NCBI GenBank assembly: GCA_031292735.1
Contig: JARLGP010000191.1
Location: forward strand, 1 to 33,587
Direction: 5' to 3'
Length of the DNA stretch: 33,587 nucleotides
DNA from: Holophaga sp.
GTDB taxonomy: Bacteria; Acidobacteriota; Holophagae; Holophagales; Holophagaceae
Shown: positions 9,047-17,384 of the stretch, piece after piece
How positions within the stretch are numbered: position 1 is the first letter of the stretch
How the letters are laid out: every line of letters starts with the position of its first letter
Notes under the pieces: model-generated
The model's input: only the letters and a program-made list of their open reading frames with translations
Told to the model about the DNA's origin: nothing
Database searches by the model: none
Program-made: the position numbers and the translations under genes

Positions 9047-10360
9047 ATGGGAAAAGCGGTTCGCGTCGGCGTCATGGCATGGCTCTGGTTGATGGCGGCG
9101 CACGCTGGCTTTGCGGGTCTGGTGCGGGTCAAGCTTGACGTGGACCATCAGATCACGCTGGGATTCGATTCAGACGCCAGGATTCTCTGTTTTCCTCAAG
9201 TTCATTACGCGGACGGCGTGGCCGGGAATGACCGGACCGAAATCCTGTGCTCTCAATACTGTCTGGCCACATTTCTGCAGGAAAACCCCAACTACGTGGT
9301 TTTCCAAGAGGGCGGAACGGATAACGGCATGCCTGCTATGTCGGAAGCGGTGACCGAGATCATGGAGCAGGGTTTTCCTGGCAAGGAGTTGCCTTCCAGC
9401 CTGGCCGCGATGACCTGGGGTCAGCAATCGTTTCTGCTTCGCTATGGGGGTTCCTCCCTTCTCTACCACCTTGGCAAACTCCCAAGATTTTATGCTGCCA
9501 CTCCGGTAGCTGTGGACCAGGCAGTCCAACTCGAAAAGGCAAGACGACTGCCGATCATAAAGGAAATAAGGAAGGCCTTGGGTGAGTCTGCTGACGATGA
9601 TGAAGAATACAATAATCAAATCACAGCCCTGAACGAGCAGATCGTGACCGTGCGCGAAAAAGCAGCCGTTGAAAACATCAATAAATTTCTAGCTGCGCAC
9701 CCAACTCAGAAGGTTCTGCTCGTTTACGGCATGGGCCATCGTTTCAGAGAATACTTTCCTCATGGAGACTTTGCGGAGTTCACCGGCATGGAAGTATTCC
9801 CATCCTGGGCACGGGCCCGGCCCGCCAAGGAAGTGGAGTCGAAGGGAGAAAGCAAAGAAGAACGCAAGGACCCAAAAGCTGGCGGGATCCCCATCCTGGC
9901 CCGTAAGTTCAAGCTCAGCCCAATCGAAAAGCTCGAGGGCAAGCCGACCCTTCTGATGAAAGCGGTGACCCAGTCGAATCTGGATCTGGTCAAGATACTG
10001 CTGCAGGGGAAAGTGGATGCCAGGGTGAAGGATCCTGCGGGCTACACGGCTTTGCTCAGGGCGGCGCTGGCGGGCAACGAACCGATGGTCAAAGAACTAC
10101 TTAAGCAGCTGCGCCCGAGCGATGTCCTGGCGCCGGTCCTCCTGTTCGAGGGGGACATCCTGCGTTCCTATGAAGATTCGCTGCTGGTCATCGAAGAGGC
10201 CAATATGGATCCGAAACGTGACCATAAGCGCCATGATTTATTCAACGTGATCCAGCTATTGCGGCAATTCACGGCCGGCAGCCCGCCGGTGAAATCTTAT
10301 CCCGAGCCCTCCCCGGGCCTGCTCGGTACCGTGGAGGATTGGCTGGATCCTGCGCTTTAA
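9047..10360 (+). CDS. Exported TraB/Tiki-like domain protein with C-terminal ankyrin repeats
   Basis: The ATG at 9047 has GGAG at 9035-9038 and starts a signal peptide, MGKAVRVGVMAWLWLMAAHAGFA (437 aa in total); the in-frame upstream start at 8990 hides it. The N-terminal domain has PQVHYADG (His53), YVVFQEGG (Glu88) and VLLVYGMGH (His231). This order and spacing resemble the Tiki/TraB/ChaN superfamily, whose members use a G/x-x-x-H, an E and a later G-x-G-H, often as metalloproteases or haem binders. That assignment is motif-level only. A charged linker (260-290) is followed by about two ankyrin repeats (299-355; TLLMKAVTQSNLDLVKILLQ and GYTALLRAALAGNEPMVKELL). The remainder is helical. The 9500-9780 part is AT-richer than its flanks. 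Ankyrins mediate protein-protein contacts, so an exported copy suggests an extracytoplasmic protein target. Confidence 0.72.
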   Translation: MGKAVRVGVMAWLWLMAAHAGFAGLVRVKLDVDHQITLGFDSDARILCFPQVHYADGVAGNDRTEILCSQYCLATFLQENPNYVVFQEGGTDNGMPAMSEAVTEIMEQGFPGKELPSSLAAMTWGQQSFLLRYGGSSLLYHLGKLPRFYAATPVAVDQAVQLEKARRLPIIKEIRKALGESADDDEEYNNQITALNEQIVTVREKAAVENINKFLAAHPTQKVLLVYGMGHRFREYFPHGDFAEFTGMEVFPSWARARPAKEVESKGESKEERKDPKAGGIPILARKFKLSPIEKLEGKPTLLMKAVTQSNLDLVKILLQGKVDARVKDPAGYTALLRAALAGNEPMVKELLKQLRPSDVLAPVLLFEGDILRSYEDSLLVIEEANMDPKRDHKRHDLFNVIQLLRQFTAGSPPVKSYPEPSPGLLGTVEDWLDPAL

Positions 10361-10513
10361 TGGAAACAACAGCTGCGCAACTTCTTCATGATCATCCTGC
10401 CCCGGCGGGGCATCCTCGATCCGGAACGGCTCGCGGACCACCCCAACAGCTGGCAAGCGGAACCTCTCCTGGACCGGGGACACCTGACGGGTGACCTGCG
10501 TGAAAGGGCCTTC

Positions 10514-12748
10514 ATGATCGCACCCTGTCGATTCATCATCGCCTGGCTCTTCATGGCCGCAAGCACCCAAGCCTTCGTCGTCGTCACCCCCCGAACCGCC
10601 ACCCTCCTGTCCGGCAGGACGCGCGCCTTCCAGGTCCAGGCGGCCGGCAACGCATCCAACACGGGTCCGACCAGCCCCGCGCCGGCCGAAGATTGGACCT
10701 GGCGGGTCATGGAAGGCGGGGTGGGGGTGATCGATGCGGCCACCGGGGTCTATGCCGCCCCAGCGGTGGCGAGCCCCAGCCCGGTGACCGTCCGGGCCAT
10801 CTGCCGGCATGAACCCCGCACCAGCGCCGAGGTTTCGTTCCTGGTGGTTCCGGCCGAACCGTTCAACCTCATGGCTTCGGTACTGGGCGAAGACTGCCTG
10901 GAGACCTATTCCACCCGGCTGCCTTTTCTGGATCCATCGACCGGGATCCGGTTCGATCCCCAGGCCAGGGTCCAGCTCTCCGGGACGGGGCGGCAGTTCA
11001 AAACCCTTCTGGTGGGATACGGGCTCCCGTTCACGGTCCGGTGGCGGCCCCAGGGCACCCAGCCCCAGCTTCTCACCTACGGCCTGGGACACGACGTGGT
11101 GCGGCGGGATGTCTCCGGCGAGACCGCCAAGGTGATCATCCCCACAGACCGCATGCGCAGCCTCACCGTGGAGTCCTTGCAGCCGGCCGCCGGCGGCTCA
11201 AACTGGAAGAGCACCCAGGACTTCTTCCACATCCATCTCCGGGGCCAGGTCATCCATGCCGGCAACCCGCTGGCCGAGCCGGGCCACCGGGATGGTCGGG
11301 GCGTGTCCGCCCGGTTCCGGGAACCATTCGGTCTGGCGGTGATTCCCAGCCAGGACATCGCGCTCTGGAAGGCCCAGGCCTGTCTGGTGACCGATCCGCA
11401 GAGCCACGTGATCCGCCTCATCTCCCCAAGCGGGGAGGTGAGCACCCCTTGGGGCGAGGGGGACCGGAGCGGACATCAGGACCGGCCCCGGCGTTCCCTG
11501 CTCCAGCGGGCAGCCAACGCCCTGTGCTCCATCAACCGATCGTCCGAACGGCATGCGCGAACCCGCTTCAACGGCCCCACCTTCCTGACGTTCCGGGCAC
11601 TCAGGCTCCCCAGTGGCCGCCAGTCCTGGGTGGCCCGGGTGGCGGACAGCGGCAACCATGTGATCCGGGAATTGCATCCGGACGGCACCGTCACCACCCT
11701 GGCCGGAACCCCGGAACGCGCCGGCCATCAGGACTCCTTCCTGGGCCTGCCCTTTTCCAACCTGTTCAACAACCCCCAAGGGCTGGCCGAGGACGATCCG
11801 GGCAATCTCTACGTTGCGGACCAGGGCAACTATGTCATCCGGGTGATTTCCCCCAAGGGCCGGGTGCGGACCCTGGCCGGGAGACCCGGGGTGGCGGGCA
11901 GCGCGGACGGTCCGGCGCACACCGCCCGCTTCACCATGCTGCGGGGCCTGGCCATGCACCGCGCGCCCGACCAGCACACCGCCTTGTTCGCCGTGGATGG
12001 CCACGCCATCCGCCGCATTGATCTGGAGGACGGCGAGGTGACGACCGTGGCGGGGGTCGTGGACACGCCCGGCTTCCGAGACGTGGGCGGGGGCACCGCG
12101 GAGGAGCGGCACGTGGTGATCCGTCAGCCCTGCCTGAATACCCCCTGCGGCATCGCCAGCATGGGCCGCATCCTCCTGGTGGCGGACCAGGGCAACCATG
12201 CCGTGCGCGCGTGCTCGGTGGAAGAGTCCAAGCTGCGGACCCTGGCCGGCGGCCCCGAACTGGCGGAGACCCGCCGGGGACTGGTCCGGGACGGCATGCA
12301 GGTCGGCCTGGACGAGCGCTTTGCCGGACTGGAATCGCCCCGGTGCATCGCGGTCTGTCCATGGGCACCACCTGAAGCCTGCTTCGTCAGTGCCGGCACC
12401 TGCGTTGCCGAAGTGCTGACGTCCATGCGGGGCCGGGACCAGGTGGCGGTCACGGAGGTGGACTGCCCGCTTCCTGTGTATGCGCAACAGCCCTGCGTGA
12501 TCCGGGTCACCGCGTCGACCACCGCCCCCGATGGCCTGCCCAGCGATCGGGCGTTGAGCTGCAGCGTGGACTTCGTGGAGGCCGACGGCACCCTGACGGA
12601 GCGCCAGCGCGAAGATGGCGCCAGTTCAGCACCCATTGAGTTCGTGGGCTCGTTCGCCAAACCCGGAACCGGCACGGTGATGGTCCGGTGCACCACGGAT
12701 CAGGGCGTCAGTTTCGGCTCGAGCCGCGAGGTCAAGATCGCCCCTTGA
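10514..12748 (+). CDS. Exported NHL-repeat (beta-propeller) protein with Ig-like ends
   Basis: The ATG at 10514 follows AAAGGG and begins signal peptide MIAPCRFIIAWLFMAASTQA, giving 744 residues; an upstream start at 10388 is in frame but adds hydrophilic sequence before the signal. After the signal there is an Ig-like/bacterial-surface domain (VTPRTATLLSGRTRAFQV, then VIDAATGVYAAP). The middle holds at least five NHL-type blades, for example WVARVADSGNHVIRELHPDG, NLYVADQGNYVIRVISPKG and LLVADQGNHAVRACS. Each is followed by a V/L-x-T-x-A-G phrase that typically links NHL blades. The C-terminal ~110 residues form another beta-rich domain. NHL propellers bind proteins, nucleic acids or small molecules; no enzyme motif is visible. 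An NHL fragment also occurs at 27122-27442. Confidence 0.85.
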   Translation: MIAPCRFIIAWLFMAASTQAFVVVTPRTATLLSGRTRAFQVQAAGNASNTGPTSPAPAEDWTWRVMEGGVGVIDAATGVYAAPAVASPSPVTVRAICRHEPRTSAEVSFLVVPAEPFNLMASVLGEDCLETYSTRLPFLDPSTGIRFDPQARVQLSGTGRQFKTLLVGYGLPFTVRWRPQGTQPQLLTYGLGHDVVRRDVSGETAKVIIPTDRMRSLTVESLQPAAGGSNWKSTQDFFHIHLRGQVIHAGNPLAEPGHRDGRGVSARFREPFGLAVIPSQDIALWKAQACLVTDPQSHVIRLISPSGEVSTPWGEGDRSGHQDRPRRSLLQRAANALCSINRSSERHARTRFNGPTFLTFRALRLPSGRQSWVARVADSGNHVIRELHPDGTVTTLAGTPERAGHQDSFLGLPFSNLFNNPQGLAEDDPGNLYVADQGNYVIRVISPKGRVRTLAGRPGVAGSADGPAHTARFTMLRGLAMHRAPDQHTALFAVDGHAIRRIDLEDGEVTTVAGVVDTPGFRDVGGGTAEERHVVIRQPCLNTPCGIASMGRILLVADQGNHAVRACSVEESKLRTLAGGPELAETRRGLVRDGMQVGLDERFAGLESPRCIAVCPWAPPEACFVSAGTCVAEVLTSMRGRDQVAVTEVDCPLPVYAQQPCVIRVTASTTAPDGLPSDRALSCSVDFVEADGTLTERQREDGASSAPIEFVGSFAKPGTGTVMVRCTTDQGVSFGSSREVKIAP

Positions 12749-12939
12749 TGGTGGTCCATGCGGCGAACTTTTCCAATCTGGCAAAATTGATTAATATTTC
12801 AAAATTTCATTTGTCGCTCAAGACGATCTGGCGGGAACTTTGTTTACATAAATAGCACATAAAAAGTAAGGCTGCCGTACGAAGGTTTCGTGTTGCAGCC
12901 CCAATGGTCGGGTGCTGTGGCTTCTTTTTGGAGGAGACT

Positions 12940-14682
12940 TTGAAGTTGTGGAATGGCTACTTTGGGTTACGAATCCCCGCGCTGGTGCTGGTGGTTGCCG
13001 CAGCCGGAAGCTTCGCGCAAGCTGCGATTACCGTGACCATTTCCGGTCCGACTGCGCTGGAATCGGGAGAACCGTGCCTGTTTTCTGCTGCGGTGGCGGG
13101 CACAGGACCTCAACCGGAGCTTGAATGGTCTGTGACGGAAGGAACGACCGCCGTGGACTGCTGGTTGAACTGCCATGACGGGGAAATCATTTTTGCCCCT
13201 CCCCAAGGGGAGGGAATTCGACGGTTTACGGTTCAGGCGAAATGTGGGGAAACGATCGCCACGCATGGTATCCAAGTGGGGACTCTTGTGCCCTCCGGCG
13301 AGGGTGGCGTTGGCGGAACGGCTGCCACCAAACGCCTGAGAGCATCTGGTCCTTCCCCATTGACTTCATCCTTGTCTTTGACATCTTCATCGTCTTCATC
13401 GTCATCCTCCTTGCACTCCTTGCCCTTACTGCCCGCGATGCATCCCGAGGGAGGGACGGCTTGGGATTTAACCCCGCCTGGCCCAACCCAGTACCTGACC
13501 AAGCTTCCGGGTGACTTGTTGATTCATGTAGGTGGATATTTGTCAGAGAAAGATGCTCTTGGGCTCCTGACTACGGGACGGCATTTTTCCGACCCTGTGT
13601 TGAAGAGGCCCACCATTACAGACATAAGAACAAGCAATAAATCATACGTTGATATTGATTTTTCAAAACCGCAAAGGAGGAATCTCTTTGGTTATCGGAA
13701 TTTGTCAGTAAGAAATCTAGATCCAGACAACCTATCCGAATTGGATACAGCAGTTGATTTAATCAGGCTTGAGTTTGTTGCAGGTAATCACAACCTCTCA
13801 GACATATATAGCCTGTTCTTCCGTCCTAAGCTCGAGCAATTGACGCTAATTGGAGGAATAAGTAACGGAGCGAGTCTTGAAGATGAAAAATCAATCATTG
13901 AAGGTTTAAGAGATAAGTGGCACAGCTCCTCATTAGAACACTTGCAGCTGGGTGAATACGGCCTTTATGGCATTAAAGAAGATATGAATTTCGATCTAGC
14001 CCATATTTTAGATAAACTTCCGTTGAAAATTTTTGATATGGGAGCATGCTATATTGGTCAAGGCAATTGTCTGTTCCGAGCCAACCTAGTCAAAGCACTA
14101 CCGAGTTTAGCCGAAACGTTGGAAGATTTCACTATCAATACAGAAGGCGTTACCAGTGCCGAATTTATAAAATTAGCAAATGCATTAAATACCCTTAAAA
14201 GTTTAAAATGCCTGAGCATTATTGATCGTGAGGGCAACGATCTTACCAGTGATGACTTTGGAAGACTTGGGCTTGCCCTCAGCAATACCAAGCTTGAAAA
14301 TCTTGCATTCAGCATCCAGGAATGTCCGGACGACATGGACTCATCATATCTATTAAACCTACCGCCTACGGTTACCGAATTGGAAGGTGCTCTGGTTGGG
14401 GATGCTGACAACCCAGAAAATATCGATACCGTGATAACGGCCCTTGGCAGATTGCCACTATTAGCCTCTTTTAGTAATGAATGCAATTCAAATTTGACTG
14501 CCCATGGCGCAATTCGAATTGCGAACTTTTTAGTAAACAGAGATAGCATCAAATCAGTGGATATTATCGTTAATGATGCTGATGGTCTAGGTGAAGGTGA
14601 TCCCGAAGTTGACGAGCAGATAAAATCACTCAAAAAGGCATTCACGGATGCAAACAAACATTTGAATATAAGTTTCAACTGA
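12940..14682 (+). CDS. Exported Ig-like / poly-Ser / F-box / leucine-rich-repeat protein
   Basis: The TTG at 12940 has GGAGGAG at 12930-12936 and opens a signal peptide (MKLWNGYFGLRIPALVLV, ending near FAQA), 580 aa; ATG 12904 is an in-frame alternative without a good site. An Ig-like domain (residues ~30-115; ITVTISGPTALESGE) is followed by a linker with nine serines. An F-box-like motif occurs at about 187-223: LTKLPGDLLIHVGGYLSEKD followed by ALGLLTTGRHFSD. This matches the F-box pattern L-P-x-x-L/I-x-x-I/V-x-x-Y/F-L-x-x-x-D-x-L. The rest is irregular LRR (LEQLTLIGG, LEHLQLGEYG, LKCLSIIDREGN, LENLAFSI). F-box proteins recruit substrates to eukaryotic SCF ubiquitin ligases, and bacterial examples are known as secreted effectors. 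DNA from about 13500 is strikingly AT-rich against the GC-rich Ig part, which suggests the F-box/LRR portion was acquired. Confidence 0.75.
   Translation: MKLWNGYFGLRIPALVLVVAAAGSFAQAAITVTISGPTALESGEPCLFSAAVAGTGPQPELEWSVTEGTTAVDCWLNCHDGEIIFAPPQGEGIRRFTVQAKCGETIATHGIQVGTLVPSGEGGVGGTAATKRLRASGPSPLTSSLSLTSSSSSSSSSLHSLPLLPAMHPEGGTAWDLTPPGPTQYLTKLPGDLLIHVGGYLSEKDALGLLTTGRHFSDPVLKRPTITDIRTSNKSYVDIDFSKPQRRNLFGYRNLSVRNLDPDNLSELDTAVDLIRLEFVAGNHNLSDIYSLFFRPKLEQLTLIGGISNGASLEDEKSIIEGLRDKWHSSSLEHLQLGEYGLYGIKEDMNFDLAHILDKLPLKIFDMGACYIGQGNCLFRANLVKALPSLAETLEDFTINTEGVTSAEFIKLANALNTLKSLKCLSIIDREGNDLTSDDFGRLGLALSNTKLENLAFSIQECPDDMDSSYLLNLPPTVTELEGALVGDADNPENIDTVITALGRLPLLASFSNECNSNLTAHGAIRIANFLVNRDSIKSVDIIVNDADGLGEGDPEVDEQIKSLKKAFTDANKHLNISFN
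13384..13410 (+). repeat. Serine-codon run (nine serines) in the F-box/LRR gene
   Basis: Nine serine codons, mostly TCA/TCG/TCT, encode a linker between the Ig-like domain and the F-box. It parallels the 13-serine run at 6696-6734 in a different exported protein. Confidence 0.85.
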
Positions 14683-14778
14683 TTGGATGCATAGTCGCCG
14701 GATCATGTTGTAACTTCGTTCGCTTTATGGTCCGCACAAAAATCACCATTGCTTGACCTCATCTTTCCGCTATGGCCC

Positions 14779-14804
14779 CCCTTGCGACGCATACGTCGCA
14801 AGGG
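14779..14804. repeat. Perfect 11-bp-stem hairpin
   Basis: Bases 14779-14789 pair perfectly with 14794-14804 around a CATA tetraloop. It lies in the gap between the F-box gene (+) and the small beta-rich gene (-), about 97 bases past the former and 71 bases past the latter. There is no T-run on either side. It could be a transcript 3'-end structure for either convergent gene, or the end of a small palindromic repeat element. I see no second copy in the window. Confidence 0.6.
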
Positions 14805-14874
14805 ATCTGTGGAAATTATGCCGGGGCCGGGCACGGCGTGGAGCGTGCGCCACCATCCACCCCATGGGCCCGGG

Positions 14875-15282
14875 TCACTTGAACGTGATGGAATTCTTGG
14901 TAAACGTGGCATTGATCAACTTGTGGCTATCCCTGTAAGACAGGACCTCCATTCGGCCACCTTTGCCCTGGAACGAGATAAAGCATTTTTTCCCGTTCCG
15001 TTGGATCATCACAAACCGATCGATCACGGTATTCTCGTCCAGCAGGACGGTCGACGGCCCCTTGACCTCGATCCCGTACTCATCGAGTGGCTTGACCACC
15101 GCCCCCCTCCGGATGTCCAGATCACCCTTTCCCTCTCCGTTGATCGTGAGGTCGATTTTCACGGTGTATCTCTCGCCGGCCGGGGCGGCGATCGCGAATT
15201 CGATCGGCTTGGCCCAGGCCGGGACCACGGGTAGCAAGCACCGGCGAGGATTCCTGGAACCGGATGGCGTTTGGGTCCCCAA
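14875..15282 (-). CDS. Small beta-rich protein, probably once exported; start unclear
   Basis: The frame runs from a TTG at 15282 for 135 aa. The body (PIEFAIAAPAGERYTVKIDL, then GDLDIRRGAVVKPLDEYGIEV) is rich in alternating beta strands and looks genuine, unlike the antisense frame. The N-terminus looks damaged. LPVVPAWA-KPIEF resembles the end of a signal peptide with an AxA site, but no hydrophobic core precedes it. Directly upstream in the same frame is ATG-GCC-GTT-GGC-TGA (15297-15283), that is, a start codon closed after four codons. Start codons inside the frame lack ribosome sites. Family unknown. It is either a recently broken exported protein or a gene with an unusual start. Confidence 0.5.
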   Translation of the reverse strand: MGTQTPSGSRNPRRCLLPVVPAWAKPIEFAIAAPAGERYTVKIDLTINGEGKGDLDIRRGAVVKPLDEYGIEVKGPSTVLLDENTVIDRFVMIQRNGKKCFISFQGKGGRMEVLSYRDSHKLINATFTKNSITFK

Positions 15283-15398
15283 TCAGCCAACGGCCATTGC
15301 TAAGCCGTTGTCAAGGAATAGCCATTCCCGTTTCGTGCGGCCCCGGCAGCAAACGAGTCATGAGGTTCAAAGCGAAAAGGAGGAAATCCAAAGAAGCA

Positions 15399-15427
15399 TT
15401 GACAACAAATATTAATACATAATATTT
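15399..15427 (+). promoter_or_regulatory. TTGACA box overlapping an AT-rich palindrome upstream of the ADA-like gene
   Basis: A perfect -35 hexamer TTGACA (15399-15404) is followed by an 8-bp inverted repeat (15407-15414 and 15420-15427, 5-nt spacer) that covers the spacer and presumed -10 region. A clear TATAAT is absent at 16-18 nt; TATTTA at 15423 (18-nt spacing) is the nearest. The palindrome overlapping a promoter core is where a repressor operator would sit, but no regulator is encoded nearby. Confidence 0.45.
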
Positions 15428-15463
15428 AAGCTGGATCTCCTCCTAGCGAAGGGCCCCGGTGCC

Positions 15464-17146
15464 ATGAAAATCAAACATATCTTCCCATTGACGGCCTGCC
15501 TGCTTATCGCATCCCTTCCAGCCTTTTCGGGGATTGAGGACCTCAAGGTGCGAATGGATGACCATGCACCCTCCGGAAGACCGGCGAAAGGCCTCTTCGA
15601 CGCCCATACCCACTGGCCCAATGGACTCCTGCCCTGGCAGAAGTTCTGCACCATGGACGAAACGTTCAGCAATGGCGACGACAGGGCGGTGATCGACGCC
15701 TACCTCGCCAACCCGGACGCAGCAGCCGGCGCCCCAGCCATGGAGCGCAGGCTGGCGATGTACGAGCACCTGTTCGCCCGGATCCAGGTCCTGATGAGTT
15801 CGCAGGACTCAAAGGCTGACCTGAGCCCCATGAACCCGGCCACCCGGGTCAGCCCCCTGGCGTTCGCGGTGGTGAGACAACGGGGCCCCAGTGTCACGGC
15901 CGCCAAGGACAGCCCGGACTGGGCCCCGCAGGTCCGCGCCAGACTGGATTTCCTGGATTCGGCCCTCACCCGGCTGCTCTCGGCCACGGAAGAAACGGCC
16001 TATGATAGCGCCTATGCCATCCGGGGCAGCCTGGTCGATGAATACGTCGGGCCGACCAACAACAAGGTGACGGAGGCCCGCGAGCTCATCAGGCTGAACC
16101 TTCTGGAACTGGCCAAGGATGACATCACCTATTCCGAGCAGTCCTGCAGCCCGCGGAATGCCGAATTCTGCTCGCCGTCAAACATGCACCTTGTGGCGGA
16201 CACCCTCAGGGAACCCCTTGCGGCCCTTGGCAAGCCCATCCCCGAAGTCCATTTCCTGGTCATGTTCACCCAGCACATGAGCGCCTCCCTCGCGCCCCTG
16301 GGGAGCGCGGGAAGCGACACCTGGACCTTCATCAATTCCAGGGGAGAAAGGGAGAACGGCCCTGCCCCGGTCAACGCCAAGAACCAGACTCTCCTGGTTT
16401 CCATGGAAAAGGAGGCGGGCAATCCCCTGAATCAGGAGAACGTCGCCGGGGTGGACATCCTATCCCCCGAGAAGAATGTTGTGACCCCCTCCGGCCAGGA
16501 GAATTTCAAGCGCCTCATCAAGGCCGTCTATGCCACGGCTTTCCGAAACAAGCGGAGATTGCTCGTGCGTACCCATGTGGGCGAAGGCATTCCCGTGGAA
16601 GTTCCCCGCACGGAACTCAGCACACCGCGGAGGATCGAGACGCGGTCTGGCGGCAAGCCCCTCCATTACGAACTGGCGAGGGACAATGTCGAGCAACTGC
16701 TCCTGGCCGTGGAGGAATTCCGCGAGAGCCTGGGCTCCGACGGCGCCAGGGCGGATTTCGACGACCACGTCCGGATCCGGTTCGGCCACGCCTCCCATGC
16801 GACCGAGGAACAGGGCGCGAGGATGCGCAGGGCCCACATCTGGGCCGACATGTGCCTGACCAGCAACATCACGACCACCACCGTCATCGGGAACCACGAC
16901 GACCACAGCCTCGCGCCCCTGACCAAAGCGGGGGTGTCGCTGATGTTCGGCTCGGACGGGAGCGGAGTCGAGCATGTGGTCTTCCGGGATGAGCCCACGG
17001 TCGCCTTGAGGATCCTCACGGCTGCCGGTTTCACGTCCGAGAATGCACTGGCTGCCGTGAACCGTATGCTAAATAATTCCAGGGATTACGCCGAATGGAT
17101 GCGGACCCCCCCCACCCGGACGATTCCCACCCCTCCTGCACCTTGA
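15464..17146 (+). CDS. Exported adenosine-deaminase-superfamily hydrolase
   Basis: The ATG at 15464 follows GAAGGG and starts a signal peptide (MKIKHIFPLTACLLIASLPA, cleavage near AFS-G), 560 aa. The metal-dependent deaminase signature is complete in order: HxH in FDAHTHW (H48, H50), HVGE (H371, E374), GHASH (H442), DMCLTSN (462-468; compare E-V-C-P-T-S-N in ADA) and FGSDGSG (D498). These correspond to H15/H17, H214/E217, H238 and D295 of mouse ADA. Classical ADA has a second Asp after the metal Asp (TDDP), which is Gly499 here, so the substrate may not be adenosine. About 300 residues lie between the HxH and HVGE motifs, longer than in ADA, so it is nearer in size to the secreted ADA2/ADGF type. 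A periplasmic or secreted zinc deaminase or hydrolase is inferred. Confidence 0.82.
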   Translation: MKIKHIFPLTACLLIASLPAFSGIEDLKVRMDDHAPSGRPAKGLFDAHTHWPNGLLPWQKFCTMDETFSNGDDRAVIDAYLANPDAAAGAPAMERRLAMYEHLFARIQVLMSSQDSKADLSPMNPATRVSPLAFAVVRQRGPSVTAAKDSPDWAPQVRARLDFLDSALTRLLSATEETAYDSAYAIRGSLVDEYVGPTNNKVTEARELIRLNLLELAKDDITYSEQSCSPRNAEFCSPSNMHLVADTLREPLAALGKPIPEVHFLVMFTQHMSASLAPLGSAGSDTWTFINSRGERENGPAPVNAKNQTLLVSMEKEAGNPLNQENVAGVDILSPEKNVVTPSGQENFKRLIKAVYATAFRNKRRLLVRTHVGEGIPVEVPRTELSTPRRIETRSGGKPLHYELARDNVEQLLLAVEEFRESLGSDGARADFDDHVRIRFGHASHATEEQGARMRRAHIWADMCLTSNITTTTVIGNHDDHSLAPLTKAGVSLMFGSDGSGVEHVVFRDEPTVALRILTAAGFTSENALAAVNRMLNNSRDYAEWMRTPPTRTIPTPPAP

Positions 17147-17384
17147 TGGCAGGATGACGGCAGTGCAGGCACCCCTCACGCCCTTCAGCTTCCTCTTTCC
17201 TATTTCCTTGAGTTGTCGGAATGAGGCTTCCGCCTGGGACTGGCCGCGGTGACCTCCTGCCGGTCGCCTGTCCCCACATTTCCAGGAAACCCCAGCCCCG
17301 CACGCCGCATCTAGATCAGCAAGGTGCCAGGGACCGGACGGGCCAGTATGCCCGTCCCCGCCCCGGGCGCTCCACGGGGAACCG

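Noticed and set aside
11198..12487. 429-codon open frame on the minus strand
   Set aside because: Antisense to the NHL-repeat gene, whose + frame shows repeated blades and a signal peptide; long antisense frames are common in GC-rich DNA.
14749..15234. 161-codon + strand ORF opposite the small beta-rich gene
   Set aside because: The minus frame has a better beta-strand pattern and codon use; the + frame has no signal peptide or ribosome site and spans the 14779-14804 hairpin.
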